A DNA stretch of 64,000 nt, taken from Mycobacterium sp. IS-1590. Lineage in GTDB: Bacteria > Actinomycetota > Actinomycetes > Mycobacteriales > Mycobacteriaceae. The position numbers were made by a program, and so were the translations under genes. The notes beneath the pieces were generated by a model. The model was not told the origin of the DNA, did not search any database, and worked only from the letters and a program-made list of their open reading frames with translations. Below are positions 9,177 through 17,766 of the stretch, piece after piece (the first letter of the stretch is position 1; each line of letters begins with the position of its first letter). The DNA is taken from positions 1 to 64,000 of the forward strand of contig NZ_LQIW01000018.1 in NCBI RefSeq assembly GCF_001500025.1, in the 5' to 3' direction.

Positions 9177-10111
9177 CGCGCGGCACCCACTACCTCGCCG
9201 ACGGTCTGGCATTTCCGGAGAGCCCGATCGCGGAGGCGGACGGGTCGATTCTGGTCTCGGAGATCGCCGCCGGGTGCATCGCGCGGGTGCGGCCCGACGG
9301 CACCAAGGAGAAGGTCGCCGACACCGGCGGCGGGCCGAACGGGATCGCCCGGCTGCCAGATGGTCGGCTCGTCGTCTGCCAGAACGGCGGCTCCACGTTC
9401 GGAATCGGGCCGTGGCCGTACGATTTCGACGGCTGCGCCATGCTGTTCCGTCCGATCGGAGCCGCGGCTGCACCGCTGACACCGGCGATCCAGATCGTCG
9501 ACCCAGACGGTCGGGTTGGCACGCTGACCACCGAATTCATCGCCCGCGATAGCCAACGGTCACCGCTGGTCCGTCCAAGCGACGTGTGCGTGGACTCCTC
9601 TGGTGGCTTCTACGTCACCGACGGCGGGACGGTCAGGGGTCGCACTCGCGATGTCACCGGACTCCTGTACGGCACCGTCGACGGCGGATTGCGCGAGGTG
9701 GTCTACCCACTGGAGATGCCGAACGGGGTTGCGCTCTCGCCGGACGAATCCAAACTGTATGTTGCCGAGACCAGAACGCGCCGGATCTGGGAGTTCGACC
9801 TCGCCGCGCCCGGCGTCATCAAGGCGGCGCGCGGATTGGCGACGGTGCCGAGCGGAGGACCGCTGAATGTCGGTGGCGCCGATGGCCTGTGCGTCGACAC
9901 GGCGGGTCGGATTCTGGTGGCGACGCTCGGCACCGGCGGGGTGACGATCTTCTCGGCGGACGGGGCACTGCTCGGCGCGATTCCCGCGGACGATCCGATG
10001 ACCACCAACGTCACGCTCAGCGGTAACGAGGCGACGCTCTACATGACCCTCGCCTCGTCCGGGCGGATCCTGGTCGTCGAGGACTGGTTGGCCGCCGCGG
10101 GAATTCGGTGA
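9173..10111 (+). CDS. SMP-30/gluconolactonase-like beta-propeller protein
   Basis: A 312-residue SMP-30/gluconolactonase-family protein, a metal-dependent six-bladed propeller that hydrolyses lactones. Characteristic segments are LADGLAFPESPIAEADGSI near the N-terminus, GGPNGIARLPDG, RPSDVCVDSSGGFYVTD, and MPNGVALSPDESKLYVAET. The GTG start at 9173 overlaps the previous stop (GTGA). It ends the plus-strand operon with two SDRs and an NTF2-like protein. A P450 or SDR product containing a lactone would be a logical substrate, but this is inference. It is convergent with the amidohydrolase, separated by only 7 bases. Confidence 0.9.
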   Translation: MTRGTHYLADGLAFPESPIAEADGSILVSEIAAGCIARVRPDGTKEKVADTGGGPNGIARLPDGRLVVCQNGGSTFGIGPWPYDFDGCAMLFRPIGAAAAPLTPAIQIVDPDGRVGTLTTEFIARDSQRSPLVRPSDVCVDSSGGFYVTDGGTVRGRTRDVTGLLYGTVDGGLREVVYPLEMPNGVALSPDESKLYVAETRTRRIWEFDLAAPGVIKAARGLATVPSGGPLNVGGADGLCVDTAGRILVATLGTGGVTIFSADGALLGAIPADDPMTTNVTLSGNEATLYMTLASSGRILVVEDWLAAAGIR

Positions 10112-10118
10112 GTCGCGG

Positions 10119-11414
10119 CTATTCCTTGTTGGTCATCTGGTCGGCGAGATTCTGGATGAAGGCGCCGTACCCGACGCCGCCGTGGTCGGACATCACGGCG
10201 TCGTAGTCGTACTCCGGTGGATTGCCGGCGTTGGGCCGCCAGCCGGAGTCGGCCGTGCAGGAGGCGAACCCCTCCTCTGGGAACGCGTACCACCGGCGGG
10301 TGTTCAGTTCGACGATCTTGTGCGCTTCTTCGTCGGGAACACCGGCCAGCATCTCCTCGGCGCGAGCCCGGCTCTTCGGCCAGAACGAGTCGGAGTGCGG
10401 ATAGTCGCATTCCCAGGTGATGTTGTCGATGCCGATCAGGTGGCGCAGCCCGACCCCGACCTCATCCTCGATGAAGCAACCGGTGATGTTGCGGCGGAAC
10501 AACTCTGACGGCGCGATCGTTGGATGGATGTTCTGGTAATACTTGTGTTTGCGCCACACGTAGTCGGCCCGCTCGATGATGTACGGCATCCACCCGATGC
10601 CACCTTCGGAGAACGCGACCTTCAAGTTCGGGTGTTTGTGGAACACCGGGGAGAACATCAGCTCGACCGCCGCCGACATCGACGTCGTGCCCATGAGCGT
10701 CACCATCACCGCGAACGGCGCTTCGGGCGCGGTGGCCGGTGGCATGCCGCCGGAGCCGAAGTGCATGACCGCGGTCAAGTTGGTCTCCTCCAAAGCCGAC
10801 CAGACCGGATCCCAATGCGGGGTGTGGAAGCTCGGTAGACCGAGGTTCAGGGGGTTGTCGGGCAGGCCGACGGCGCGACACCCCTTGGCCGCCATGCGCT
10901 CGATCTCCTTGACCATGAGCTGGGTGTCCCACAGCGGGGTGATCATCATCGGGATGAAGCGCGCCGGATCGGTGGCGCACCACTCGTCGATCGAGAAGTC
11001 GTTCCATGCCTGCACGCACAGCAGTGCCAGGTCCTTGTCGGTGCCCTCGAGGAAGACCGTGCCGCAGAACCGCGGGAACGACGGGAAGCACAGCATCGCG
11101 TGGACTCCGTCGATGTCCATGTCCAGCAGGCGCGCCTTGGGGTCGTAGCACCCGGGGATCATGTCGTCGTAACGCACCGGGTCCACGCCGAACTCCTCGG
11201 GGCGCTTGCCGGCGACGGCGTTGAGCCCGATGTTGGGATACGCGCGCCCCTCGTAGACCCACTGGTGCATCGGCGGCTTGCCGTCCCGCGGGAACTCGAC
11301 GATGCGCGGGCCGTCGTGCAGATACTTCTCGGGCAGGCGGTCGGACCAGACGTGCGGAGGTTCGATGAGGTGGTCGTCGACCGAGAGCAGCTTCATCGAC
11401 GGTTGCAGTGGCAT
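10119..11414 (-). CDS. TIM-barrel amidohydrolase (amidohydrolase_2 family)
   Basis: A 431-residue metal-dependent hydrolase or decarboxylase of the amidohydrolase_2 family. The N-terminus has SVDDHLIEPP, where related enzymes place the first metal ligands; further family motifs are NIGLNAVAG, VMHFGSGGM, AFSEGGIGWMPYI and WECDYPHSDS. Family members hydrolyse or decarboxylate aromatic and alicyclic acids. A paralogue with the same motif order is at 27312, so both may act on successive or alternative intermediates. The ATG start is clear. The gene is alone on its transcript, with tandem site C upstream. Confidence 0.9.
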   Translation of the reverse strand: MPLQPSMKLLSVDDHLIEPPHVWSDRLPEKYLHDGPRIVEFPRDGKPPMHQWVYEGRAYPNIGLNAVAGKRPEEFGVDPVRYDDMIPGCYDPKARLLDMDIDGVHAMLCFPSFPRFCGTVFLEGTDKDLALLCVQAWNDFSIDEWCATDPARFIPMMITPLWDTQLMVKEIERMAAKGCRAVGLPDNPLNLGLPSFHTPHWDPVWSALEETNLTAVMHFGSGGMPPATAPEAPFAVMVTLMGTTSMSAAVELMFSPVFHKHPNLKVAFSEGGIGWMPYIIERADYVWRKHKYYQNIHPTIAPSELFRRNITGCFIEDEVGVGLRHLIGIDNITWECDYPHSDSFWPKSRARAEEMLAGVPDEEAHKIVELNTRRWYAFPEEGFASCTADSGWRPNAGNPPEYDYDAVMSDHGGVGYGAFIQNLADQMTNKE

Positions 11415-11448
11415 CGCTGGTTCCCCGTCCTTCCGGCTGATAGACTTT

Positions 11449-11464
11449 ATAGAACAATTGAACA
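11449..11464 (-). promoter_or_regulatory. Tandem 8-mer operator-like site C
   Basis: The minus strand reads TGTTCAAT-TGTTCTAT, one of the best matches to the shared repeat. A TAAAGT hexamer just downstream could be the -10 box for the amidohydrolase. The site is in the divergent region with the small gene at 11529. Confidence 0.6.
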
Positions 11465-11528
11465 GATTGTGCTTATTTGACTATAGCGCCCGGTGGTGTG
11501 GGAACTCAACCGTGGCAAGGAGGCGCCG

Positions 11529-11735
11529 ATGGATCCCAGTGATCGCATTCCGCACGACGACTGGGCCGATCAGGACCTGCTGACCCGCGCCGAAGCCGCC
11601 GAACGGTTGGCCGCCGAGATCGCCGACGTCAGGGCCAGAGTGGACGGCGGCGAGACCGACGAGGTCACGCTGCGCCGCCTCGCGGCGCTTCAAGAGGCGC
11701 ATGCCCAACTCGTTGATGGACGGGCGCCGAACTGA
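11529..11735 (+). CDS. Small hypothetical acidic protein
   Basis: A 68-residue protein I do not recognise. It starts at ATG after a strong AAGGAGG ribosome site at 11517-11523. The composition is rich in Ala, Glu, Asp and Arg, with a predicted continuous helix from about residue 18 (LTRAEAAERLAAEIADVRAR and onward), so it may form a coiled coil. It ends one base from the stop of the convergent acyl-CoA dehydrogenase. Site C in the divergent region suggests co-regulation with the cluster. Confidence 0.65.
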   Translation: MDPSDRIPHDDWADQDLLTRAEAAERLAAEIADVRARVDGGETDEVTLRRLAALQEAHAQLVDGRAPN

Positions 11736-11736
11736 G

Positions 11737-12879
11737 TTACTTCGATCGCGGGAGGCCGAGCACCCGTTGCGCGACGATGTTGCGTTGAATCTGCGCGGTC
11801 CCGCCGTAGATCCCCGCGGCCCGCGACCACACGTAGATGTCCCACTCCAGCCCCTCGCGCAGCAGCGGTTCGCTGTCGGTGAGATCCATCATCGTGTGGC
11901 CGAACACCTGGTCGGCGTGGGCCATCAGCAGCTTGTCGACGGACCCCTCCGGACCCGGGAGGGCGCCACGCTGCCGCTCACTCAACGACCGCAACACCTT
12001 GACCTGCAGGGCACGCAATTCCGCGTACACGCGACCGAGCCGAACCCGGGCCATCGGGGAGTTCTCCAACTGCCCGGAGCGCACCTGCTGTTCTAAGTCG
12101 CGCAATTGCCTTGACAGCCTGCTGATCCAGTTGATGTCGCTGGGGCCGCGTTCGTAGGCGAGCAACTGGTTGGCGATCGTCCAGCCCTGTCCGCGCTCGC
12201 CGAGCAGGTTCTCCTCGGGCACCTCGACGTCGTCGAACGTCACCTCGGTGAATTCGCGGTTGCGTGCGGAGTTGACGATCGGCGTGACGGTGATCCCGGG
12301 TGTCGACATCGGCACCAGCAACACCGAGATGCCCTGATGCTTGGGGGCGTCGGGTTCGGTGCGGCACAACAGAAAACACCAGTCCGCGACCGCGGCGAAA
12401 CTTGTCCAGATCTTGCGCCCGTTGACCCGAAACACGCTCCGACCGCCGGTTTCGACGAGGTCGGCCCGGGTCTTGAGGCCGGCCAGGTCCGATCCGGCCT
12501 CGGGTTCGCTGAACCCCTGACACCACCGCACCCGGCCCGAGAGCAGGCCGGGCAGCAGTTCGGCGCGTTGGGTGTCAGAGCCGAACAGCCGCAGTGCGTT
12601 ACTGAGGTGGCCGACCCCTTCGATCGGCGCCGCGCCGGCGCGGCCCAACTCGTCGTTGAGGATGGCTTCGTAGATGGGGGGCAGGCCGTGGCCGCCGTAC
12701 TCGACGGGAAACGACAACCCGATGTATCCGGCTTCATACAGGGTCTGATGCCAGGCGTTCTGGGCGTCCGCGCGTGCCGCGGGGTCGTCGGGGATTGCAG
12801 CGTCGGCGCTGTGGTCGCGCAGCCACTGACGCAGGTGTGCCCGGAATTGCGCTTCCTCAGGGGTGTCGTTGAAGTCCAT
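11737..12879 (-). CDS. Acyl-CoA dehydrogenase, catalytic-type subunit
   Basis: A 380-residue acyl-CoA dehydrogenase with the signature WCQGFSEPEAGSDLAGL, the NGRKIWTS strand and a C-terminal GGTAQIQRNIVAQ. It follows the short dehydrogenase at 12883 by three bases, as in the alpha2beta2 FadE pairs of mycobacterial sterol side-chain degradation, where one subunit supplies the catalytic base and the other completes FAD or CoA binding. The pairing is inferred from this established arrangement. It begins MDFNDTPEEAQFRAHL at an ATG. Confidence 0.93.
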   Translation of the reverse strand: MDFNDTPEEAQFRAHLRQWLRDHSADAAIPDDPAARADAQNAWHQTLYEAGYIGLSFPVEYGGHGLPPIYEAILNDELGRAGAAPIEGVGHLSNALRLFGSDTQRAELLPGLLSGRVRWCQGFSEPEAGSDLAGLKTRADLVETGGRSVFRVNGRKIWTSFAAVADWCFLLCRTEPDAPKHQGISVLLVPMSTPGITVTPIVNSARNREFTEVTFDDVEVPEENLLGERGQGWTIANQLLAYERGPSDINWISRLSRQLRDLEQQVRSGQLENSPMARVRLGRVYAELRALQVKVLRSLSERQRGALPGPEGSVDKLLMAHADQVFGHTMMDLTDSEPLLREGLEWDIYVWSRAAGIYGGTAQIQRNIVAQRVLGLPRSK

Positions 12880-12882
12880 CGC

Positions 12883-13929
12883 CTACGCCAACCCCTCGTT
12901 CGCCAACCGCAGGTGTGCGATTGCCTCGTACTGGGCCGTCTCGTCGCCGAACAGACGGCGGTTCAGCAGAGTTCGGCGCACACGTAGATGCGAGACGTGC
13001 TCCCAGGTGATGGCGATCCCGCCGAACACCTGAACGGCGGTCTCCACGACGTCACGGCCGGCCGCGGCGGCGTACGCCTTGGCCGTCATGGCCGCCAACA
13101 AGGCCTCCTCGGTGGGCAGGTGGTCGACGGCCCACGCCGCGTGCCACACGCAGCTTCGCGCGCCCTCGACGCCGATCAGCGCATCGGCGAGCATGTGCTG
13201 CACCGCCTGGAACGAGCCGATCGGGACCCCGAATTGGACTCGCTCCCCGGCGTAGCGGACCGCGTCATCGAGGGCGCCCTGCATGACCCCGAGCAGGTCG
13301 GCGGCGACGACGGTCAGTGCGAGTGCTTCGACGCGACGCCAGCGCTCCTCGGAGATCGGCTCGCCGACGGTGGCGATGGGCACCGCGCTGTCGGAGGACA
13401 GTCGGCGCAGCGTCCGGGTGAGATCGAGGCCGTCGGCGGCCGCGCCGCCATCCAGTGGGGCCGTGCCGAGGTGGCGCAGCCCGTCGGCCTGGTTGGCCAC
13501 CAGAACGTGGGTCGCGCCTGCGGCGTCGAACGCCACCGCGGCGCCGTCTGAGGCGCCGAACCGGCGCAGGTCAACGGTCAGCGCCGGGGCGATGCGCAGT
13601 TGTCCCTCGGCCAGAAGATCCAATTCCTTCTCGGCGCGCGCGGCTTCCAACAACTCGGCGGCGAGCACAGCTTGACCGGCGACCGGCACCGCGCACAGCG
13701 TGCGGGCCAGCTGCTCGATCGCCAGGACCGTCTCGACCCCACTGGCCTCCAGCCCGCACAGAGCGGGGGAGCGCAGGGTGGGAATGCCGATCTCGACCAC
13801 CTGGCTCCACTGCCGCGCCAGGGTGTCACCGCTACCGATGTCGCTCGGATCCGTGGTCGCCAACTGATCCGCCAGCGCGGATACGGTGTCCCGCAGGAGC
13901 TTTTGCTCGTCGGTCAGGCCGATGTCCAT
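12883..13929 (-). CDS. Acyl-CoA dehydrogenase, short partner subunit
   Basis: A 348-residue acyl-CoA dehydrogenase family protein that lacks the SEPEAGSDLA signature seen in its downstream neighbour. The N-terminal helix DIGLTDEQKLLRDTVSALAD and the C-terminal segment AVQVFGGIAITWEHVSHLR place it in the family. Short members like this usually pair with a longer one as a heterotetramer. The ATG is 7 bases beyond the stop of a ferredoxin-like remnant. The promoter is probably in the divergent region with the SDR at 14097. Confidence 0.9.
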   Translation of the reverse strand: MDIGLTDEQKLLRDTVSALADQLATTDPSDIGSGDTLARQWSQVVEIGIPTLRSPALCGLEASGVETVLAIEQLARTLCAVPVAGQAVLAAELLEAARAEKELDLLAEGQLRIAPALTVDLRRFGASDGAAVAFDAAGATHVLVANQADGLRHLGTAPLDGGAAADGLDLTRTLRRLSSDSAVPIATVGEPISEERWRRVEALALTVVAADLLGVMQGALDDAVRYAGERVQFGVPIGSFQAVQHMLADALIGVEGARSCVWHAAWAVDHLPTEEALLAAMTAKAYAAAAGRDVVETAVQVFGGIAITWEHVSHLRVRRTLLNRRLFGDETAQYEAIAHLRLANEGLA

Positions 13930-13936
13930 CGAGCGA

Positions 13937-14014
13937 TCAGCCGTCTGTCAGAGGACGTGTCAGCCCACACACCGCATTGGATTCGCAGCGCTCGCGATCC
14001 ACTTCGACACGCAT
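13937..14014 (-). pseudogene. Truncated [3Fe-4S] ferredoxin remnant
   Basis: A 25-codon frame starting at ATG after GGAAGGAAG. Its first 16 residues, MRVEVDRERCESNAVC, match the N-terminus of the small [3Fe-4S]/[4Fe-4S] ferredoxins that serve mycobacterial P450s (VDRDRCEGNAVC pattern). After the second Cys the sequence turns to GLTRPLTDG and stops, so the rest of the domain and the later cluster Cys are gone. It lies directly upstream of an acyl-CoA dehydrogenase pair and may still be translated as a leader. It is too short for ordinary gene callers. Confidence 0.65.
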
Positions 14015-14066
14015 CCGGCTTCCTTCCTGGGCGTTCGGATACCATCATGAATGATAGAACGAATAT

Positions 14067-14082
14067 TGTTCAACTGTTCACT
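14067..14082 (+). promoter_or_regulatory. Tandem 8-mer operator-like site D with -10 box
   Basis: TGTTCAAC-TGTTCACT, preceded by a TATTGT -10-like hexamer at 14064-14069 that overlaps its first unit. It lies 15 bases upstream of the SDR start and could also control the divergent dehydrogenase pair. The flanking GAACGAATA is shared with site F. Confidence 0.6.
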
Positions 14083-14096
14083 CGAGGAGGCTCGTC

Positions 14097-14897
14097 TTGT
14101 CCCGGCTGGAGAATCGAAACACCCTCGTCACGGGCGGTGCTCAGGGGCTCGGGCGCGCGGTCGCCCGTCGACTTGCGGCCGAAGGCGCGCGGGTGACGAT
14201 CGTCGACCTGAACGAGGAGAAGGGTCGCGAGTGCGTCGGGATCATCGAATCGGCAGGCGGTAGGGCGTCATTCGTCCGGGCGAACGTGGCCAAGCGGGAG
14301 GACATCGAGGCCGCCGTGCGGGCGGCCTGCGTCGACGGGCGCCTCGACGTCCTGGTCAACGCCGCCCAGTATTTCGCGATGCCCAAGGCGCTGGAACTGG
14401 TATCGGACAAGGATTGGGAACTGTCGGAAGCCACGGGCCCGAAGGCGACGTTCCGGTTCATGCAGGCGGCGTTCGGCGCGCTGAAGGAATCCGGTAAGGC
14501 GTCGGTGGTCAACTTCGTATCGGGTTCCGCACTCGGCGGGATGGCTTACACCGCACCGTATTCCGCGGCCAAGGGGGCGATTCAGGCGTTGACGAAGGTC
14601 GCCGCCAACGAGTGGGCGCGCCATGGCATCCGGGTGAACGCGGTGTGCCCCTTCGCGCTGACGGACGTGCAGCGCAAGATGATCGGCACCGAATGGGACA
14701 ACTACACCCGCACCGCGGACGCATCGCCGATGAAGCGCGGCGCCGATCCGGACACCGAGATCGCACCGGCCGTAACCTTTCTCGCCAGTGACGACGCGGC
14801 GTTCGTCACCGGAACCGTGCTGCACGTTGACGGCGGCATGACCGAGTTGTCGACCGTGGACTATTCGCAGTCGCCGGGTGTGTTCAGCGCTACCTGA
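14097..14897 (+). CDS. Short-chain dehydrogenase/reductase
   Basis: A 266-residue SDR with TGGAQGLGR for cofactor binding and catalytic YSAAK. The usual NNAG motif is NAAQ here, a mild divergence. The start is TTG at 14097, chosen because CGAGGAGG ends six bases upstream and no ATG fits. The gene is single and convergent with the P450 at 14890; the two coding regions overlap tail to tail by 8 bases. It probably oxidises a hydroxyl intermediate in the cluster pathway. Confidence 0.9.
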   Translation: MSRLENRNTLVTGGAQGLGRAVARRLAAEGARVTIVDLNEEKGRECVGIIESAGGRASFVRANVAKREDIEAAVRAACVDGRLDVLVNAAQYFAMPKALELVSDKDWELSEATGPKATFRFMQAAFGALKESGKASVVNFVSGSALGGMAYTAPYSAAKGAIQALTKVAANEWARHGIRVNAVCPFALTDVQRKMIGTEWDNYTRTADASPMKRGADPDTEIAPAVTFLASDDAAFVTGTVLHVDGGMTELSTVDYSQSPGVFSAT

Positions 14898-16086
14898 GCG
14901 TCATCTCCACGCTGGTGTATCCCCGGACGGTGGCGGTCAGCACGCGCTCGTGCGCCCCGATCGAGTAGTTCGGGAACTTCTTGGCGATGTACTCCAATAC
15001 GAGTTGAGCCTCCCGGCGGGCCAACCACTGGCCGAGGCAGATGTGGATGCCCCAACCGAAGTACACGTCCGTGCCGCGTGGACGGTCGATGATGAACCGG
15101 TCGGGGTCGGGGTAGCGGCGTTCGTCGCGGTTGGCGCTGCCGAGCAGCAGGAGTACCCAGTCACCGGCGGCCATTGTCACACCGTGTTTTTCGACAGGTC
15201 GGGTCAGGGTGCGCGCGACCCAGTGGCTGGGGGTGTCGTATCTGAGTGCCTCGTTGACGGCGGCCGGGATCAATGTCGGGTCGTTGACGATTCGGCGCCA
15301 CTGGTCGGGATGCTCGTACAGCGCCACCAGTCCGTTGGAGATCAGCTTCTGGGTGGTCTCCGAGCCCGCCGCCGACAACAGGTTCGCGAACATCAGCACC
15401 TCGTGGGGGGTGAGCGAGCGCTCGCCGCCGGCCTCGGGGTCGTCGAAGGTCGCGTTCAGCACGGTGCTGATGAGATCGTCGCCGGGATGCCGGCGGCGAT
15501 GGTCGATGAGATCGCCGATATACGCGCTGATCTTGCGGTTGGCCTCGATGGCGCTGGCCGGCATCGCGACCTCGCCTTCGTGCCGGGTCAGGAACGCCTC
15601 CCACCACACTCGGAGCTGCTCGCGGTCGGCCTGCGGAACGCCGAGCAGGTCGCCGATCACATCGGTGGGAATGGAGAAGGCGAACGCCTCCATGGCGTCA
15701 ACGGTGGTGTCCGGTCGCAGCTTGTCGAGGTGGTGTGCCACGACCGCGCGCAGCGCATTCTCCAAGGCCGCGACCGCCTTCGGGGTGAAGAATCCCTTGA
15801 GTACTCCACGGACCCGGTCGTGCCGTGGCGGATCCATGGAGATGATCGAGTACTTGCGCCCGTCGTTGTCCGGGTTCTCCGGCGCCGGGCCCTGCTTGGA
15901 GGAGTACGTCGACCAATCGCGCAGCGCGCCGGAGACGTCGTCGAATCGGGACAGCACCCACCATCGGTCTTCAGGATCCCGGTACACCGGCGCCTCGTCG
16001 CGCAACCGGCGGTACACGGGATAGGGATCATCGAAGATCGCCTTGGAGAACGGCGAATACGTCAGCTCGTTGATCGCTGGCACCAT
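14890..16086 (-). CDS. Cytochrome P450
   Basis: A 398-residue soluble P450. The I-helix reads AAGSETTQ, the K-helix NEALRY, and the heme loop FGWGIHICLGQ with axial Cys at about residue 350. The ATG at 16086 is preferred because GGTGAC lies seven bases upstream; an in-frame TTG at 16104 is also possible. It overlaps or abuts the VOC gene and ends a four-gene minus-strand operon with two CoA-transferases and a VOC protein. Its 3' end overlaps that of the convergent SDR. Confidence 0.94.
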   Translation of the reverse strand: MVPAINELTYSPFSKAIFDDPYPVYRRLRDEAPVYRDPEDRWWVLSRFDDVSGALRDWSTYSSKQGPAPENPDNDGRKYSIISMDPPRHDRVRGVLKGFFTPKAVAALENALRAVVAHHLDKLRPDTTVDAMEAFAFSIPTDVIGDLLGVPQADREQLRVWWEAFLTRHEGEVAMPASAIEANRKISAYIGDLIDHRRRHPGDDLISTVLNATFDDPEAGGERSLTPHEVLMFANLLSAAGSETTQKLISNGLVALYEHPDQWRRIVNDPTLIPAAVNEALRYDTPSHWVARTLTRPVEKHGVTMAAGDWVLLLLGSANRDERRYPDPDRFIIDRPRGTDVYFGWGIHICLGQWLARREAQLVLEYIAKKFPNYSIGAHERVLTATVRGYTSVEMTLR

Positions 16087-16093
16087 GATTTCG

Positions 16094-16546
16094 TCACCTG
16101 TCAACCGGGGGAGTTCGTTCGATGAGCTCGAGCAGGTTGCCGTCCGGGTCGGTCGCCATCAGACCGCGGTTGCCGGCGCCGAACGCGACGGTGCGATCTG
16201 GAAGCGCTCGGCCCCCGTGCGCCACGATCGCGTCCACCGCCCGATCGGCGTCGTCGACCCGAAACGACAGGTGGGTGAAGCCGAGGGTGTTCATCGGGCG
16301 CGGCCCCGTTGCCCCCACGGTTCCCGGCCGGACGTAGCCGAGCAGTTCGAGGCGAAACCCGTCGCGCTGCAGGTAGACGAGTTCGAGCAACAGGCCGGGC
16401 ACGTCGAGCAGCTGGGCGGTGGCGTCGTCGTCGACTGTCATCCGGCCGACGACTTCGAAACCCAGTGCCGAGCAGTAGAACTGCTCGGCACGACCGATGT
16501 CACGAACGCACAGCCCGATGTGGGTGAGGCGGTGCCCGTCGCTCAT
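16094..16546 (-). CDS. VOC (glyoxalase/dioxygenase) family protein
   Basis: A 150-residue vicinal-oxygen-chelate protein with two beta-alpha-beta-beta-beta repeats. LTHIGLCVRDIGRAEQFYCS opens the first and FTHLSFRVDDADRAVDAI the second; DPDGNLLELIE ends the domain and supplies a metal-ligand Glu, while His8 or His9 is a likely partner ligand. Related enzymes are methylmalonyl-CoA epimerases, lyases and extradiol-type proteins. The ATG overlaps the CoA-transferase stop (ATGA). In a CoA-ester pathway an epimerase role is plausible but unproven. Confidence 0.85.
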   Translation of the reverse strand: MSDGHRLTHIGLCVRDIGRAEQFYCSALGFEVVGRMTVDDDATAQLLDVPGLLLELVYLQRDGFRLELLGYVRPGTVGATGPRPMNTLGFTHLSFRVDDADRAVDAIVAHGGRALPDRTVAFGAGNRGLMATDPDGNLLELIERTPPVDR

Positions 16547-17766
16547 CGCGGTCGTTCGGCGAGGTCGTCGAGCAGTGCGTTGTGCTCACCCAGCAGCGGC
16601 GGCCGCGTCGGTGCGGCCGGCGGGGTCGCGCTGAACAGGTACGGCGTGCCCGGGTAGGTGATGGTCCTGTCCAGGTCCGGGTGTGGCACCGGAACGTGAA
16701 AGCCCCGTGCGATCGTGTGCTCGTCGTCGAACGCCTCGTTGGGGGGAAGCACTGCGCCGCAGGGAAAGCCGCGGCGCTGACTGGTCACGAAGAACTCCTT
16801 GGCGGGCAGTCTTGACGCGATGAGGCGGATCGCGTCACGCGCGGCGCTGAGGATCGCCGTGGTTTCGTCGTCGACACCGATCATGGCCAGGTCGACGGGT
16901 TCCTCCCGGCCGGCCGCCAGTTCGAGGAACACGGCTTCCGGTAGTTCCTCGGAGAGGCCGAGCTCGTCGAGCCACGCCAGCAGCCGGGCGAAGTCCTCCT
17001 GCTTGCGGGGGAGCACCCCGGTGGTGGCGTAATGCCCGTCGGCGCACCGTACTTGCACTGGAGAGCTGCGTATCGGGTAGGCGTGTCTGCCCGTCTGGCG
17101 CAGACAGATGTCCTGGTTCACCAGCCAGTGATACGTCGTCTGCTCGCTCGTGACGTTGCACGCGGCATTGACGTTGACATCGACCAGTTGGCCCTGCCCG
17201 GTTCGATCGCGGTGTGCGAGGGCCACGAGAGCACCGATAGCGCAGTACATTCCGGCGATGTTGGCCGACTGATCGCCGGCTCCCCGGATCGGCGGCAGGG
17301 TGCGGTCGTCGTATCCGCAGTTCCACACCGGGCCGCCACCCGCGAGCATCGTCAGGTCGGTCGTCGGTTGGCCGCTGCGGACGCTGCCCAGCCCGAACGG
17401 GCTGACCGACACCCAGATCAACCGGGCATCACGGGACGCGCATGCGGCATAGTCGACGTCCTCACACCGGTCGCTGCCCGCGATGACCACGTCGGCAGTG
17501 GCGATCAGCGCCGCAAGATCCCGCTGTCCGGGATCGGTGCGCAGATCGATTGTGACCGAGCGCTTCCCGACGTTTCCCGCCCACCAACGCAGACTCCGAT
17601 CCACCCCCGGCTGATCGTCGACGAATGGCGGCCGGGCCCGGTCAGTCGATCCGGTCGGCGGCTCGACGACGATCACGTCGGCGCCCAACTCGGCCAGCAC
17701 CCGACCGCCGACCTGAGTGAACTGGTCGGCGATCTCGATGACCCGCAGGTCGCTCAGCGCGGTCAG
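16543..17766 (-). CDS. Class III CoA-transferase (CaiB/BaiF family), probable CTG start
   Basis: A CaiB/BaiF-type CoA-transferase of about 407 residues. The N-terminal Rossmann segment RVIEIADQFTQVGGRVLAEL is followed by VGKRSVTIDLRTDPG and by the catalytic-Asp region GQLVDVNVNAACNV. No ATG, GTG or TTG falls near the expected start; a CTG at 17766 overlaps the upstream stop (CTGA), mimicking the ATGA and GTGA couplings nearby. The next in-frame GTG would remove about 20 conserved residues. It would transfer CoA between a donor thioester and a free acid, perhaps activating pathway substrates. Confidence 0.85.
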   Translation of the reverse strand: MTALSDLRVIEIADQFTQVGGRVLAELGADVIVVEPPTGSTDRARPPFVDDQPGVDRSLRWWAGNVGKRSVTIDLRTDPGQRDLAALIATADVVIAGSDRCEDVDYAACASRDARLIWVSVSPFGLGSVRSGQPTTDLTMLAGGGPVWNCGYDDRTLPPIRGAGDQSANIAGMYCAIGALVALAHRDRTGQGQLVDVNVNAACNVTSEQTTYHWLVNQDICLRQTGRHAYPIRSSPVQVRCADGHYATTGVLPRKQEDFARLLAWLDELGLSEELPEAVFLELAAGREEPVDLAMIGVDDETTAILSAARDAIRLIASRLPAKEFFVTSQRRGFPCGAVLPPNEAFDDEHTIARGFHVPVPHPDLDRTITYPGTPYLFSATPPAAPTRPPLLGEHNALLDDLAERPR

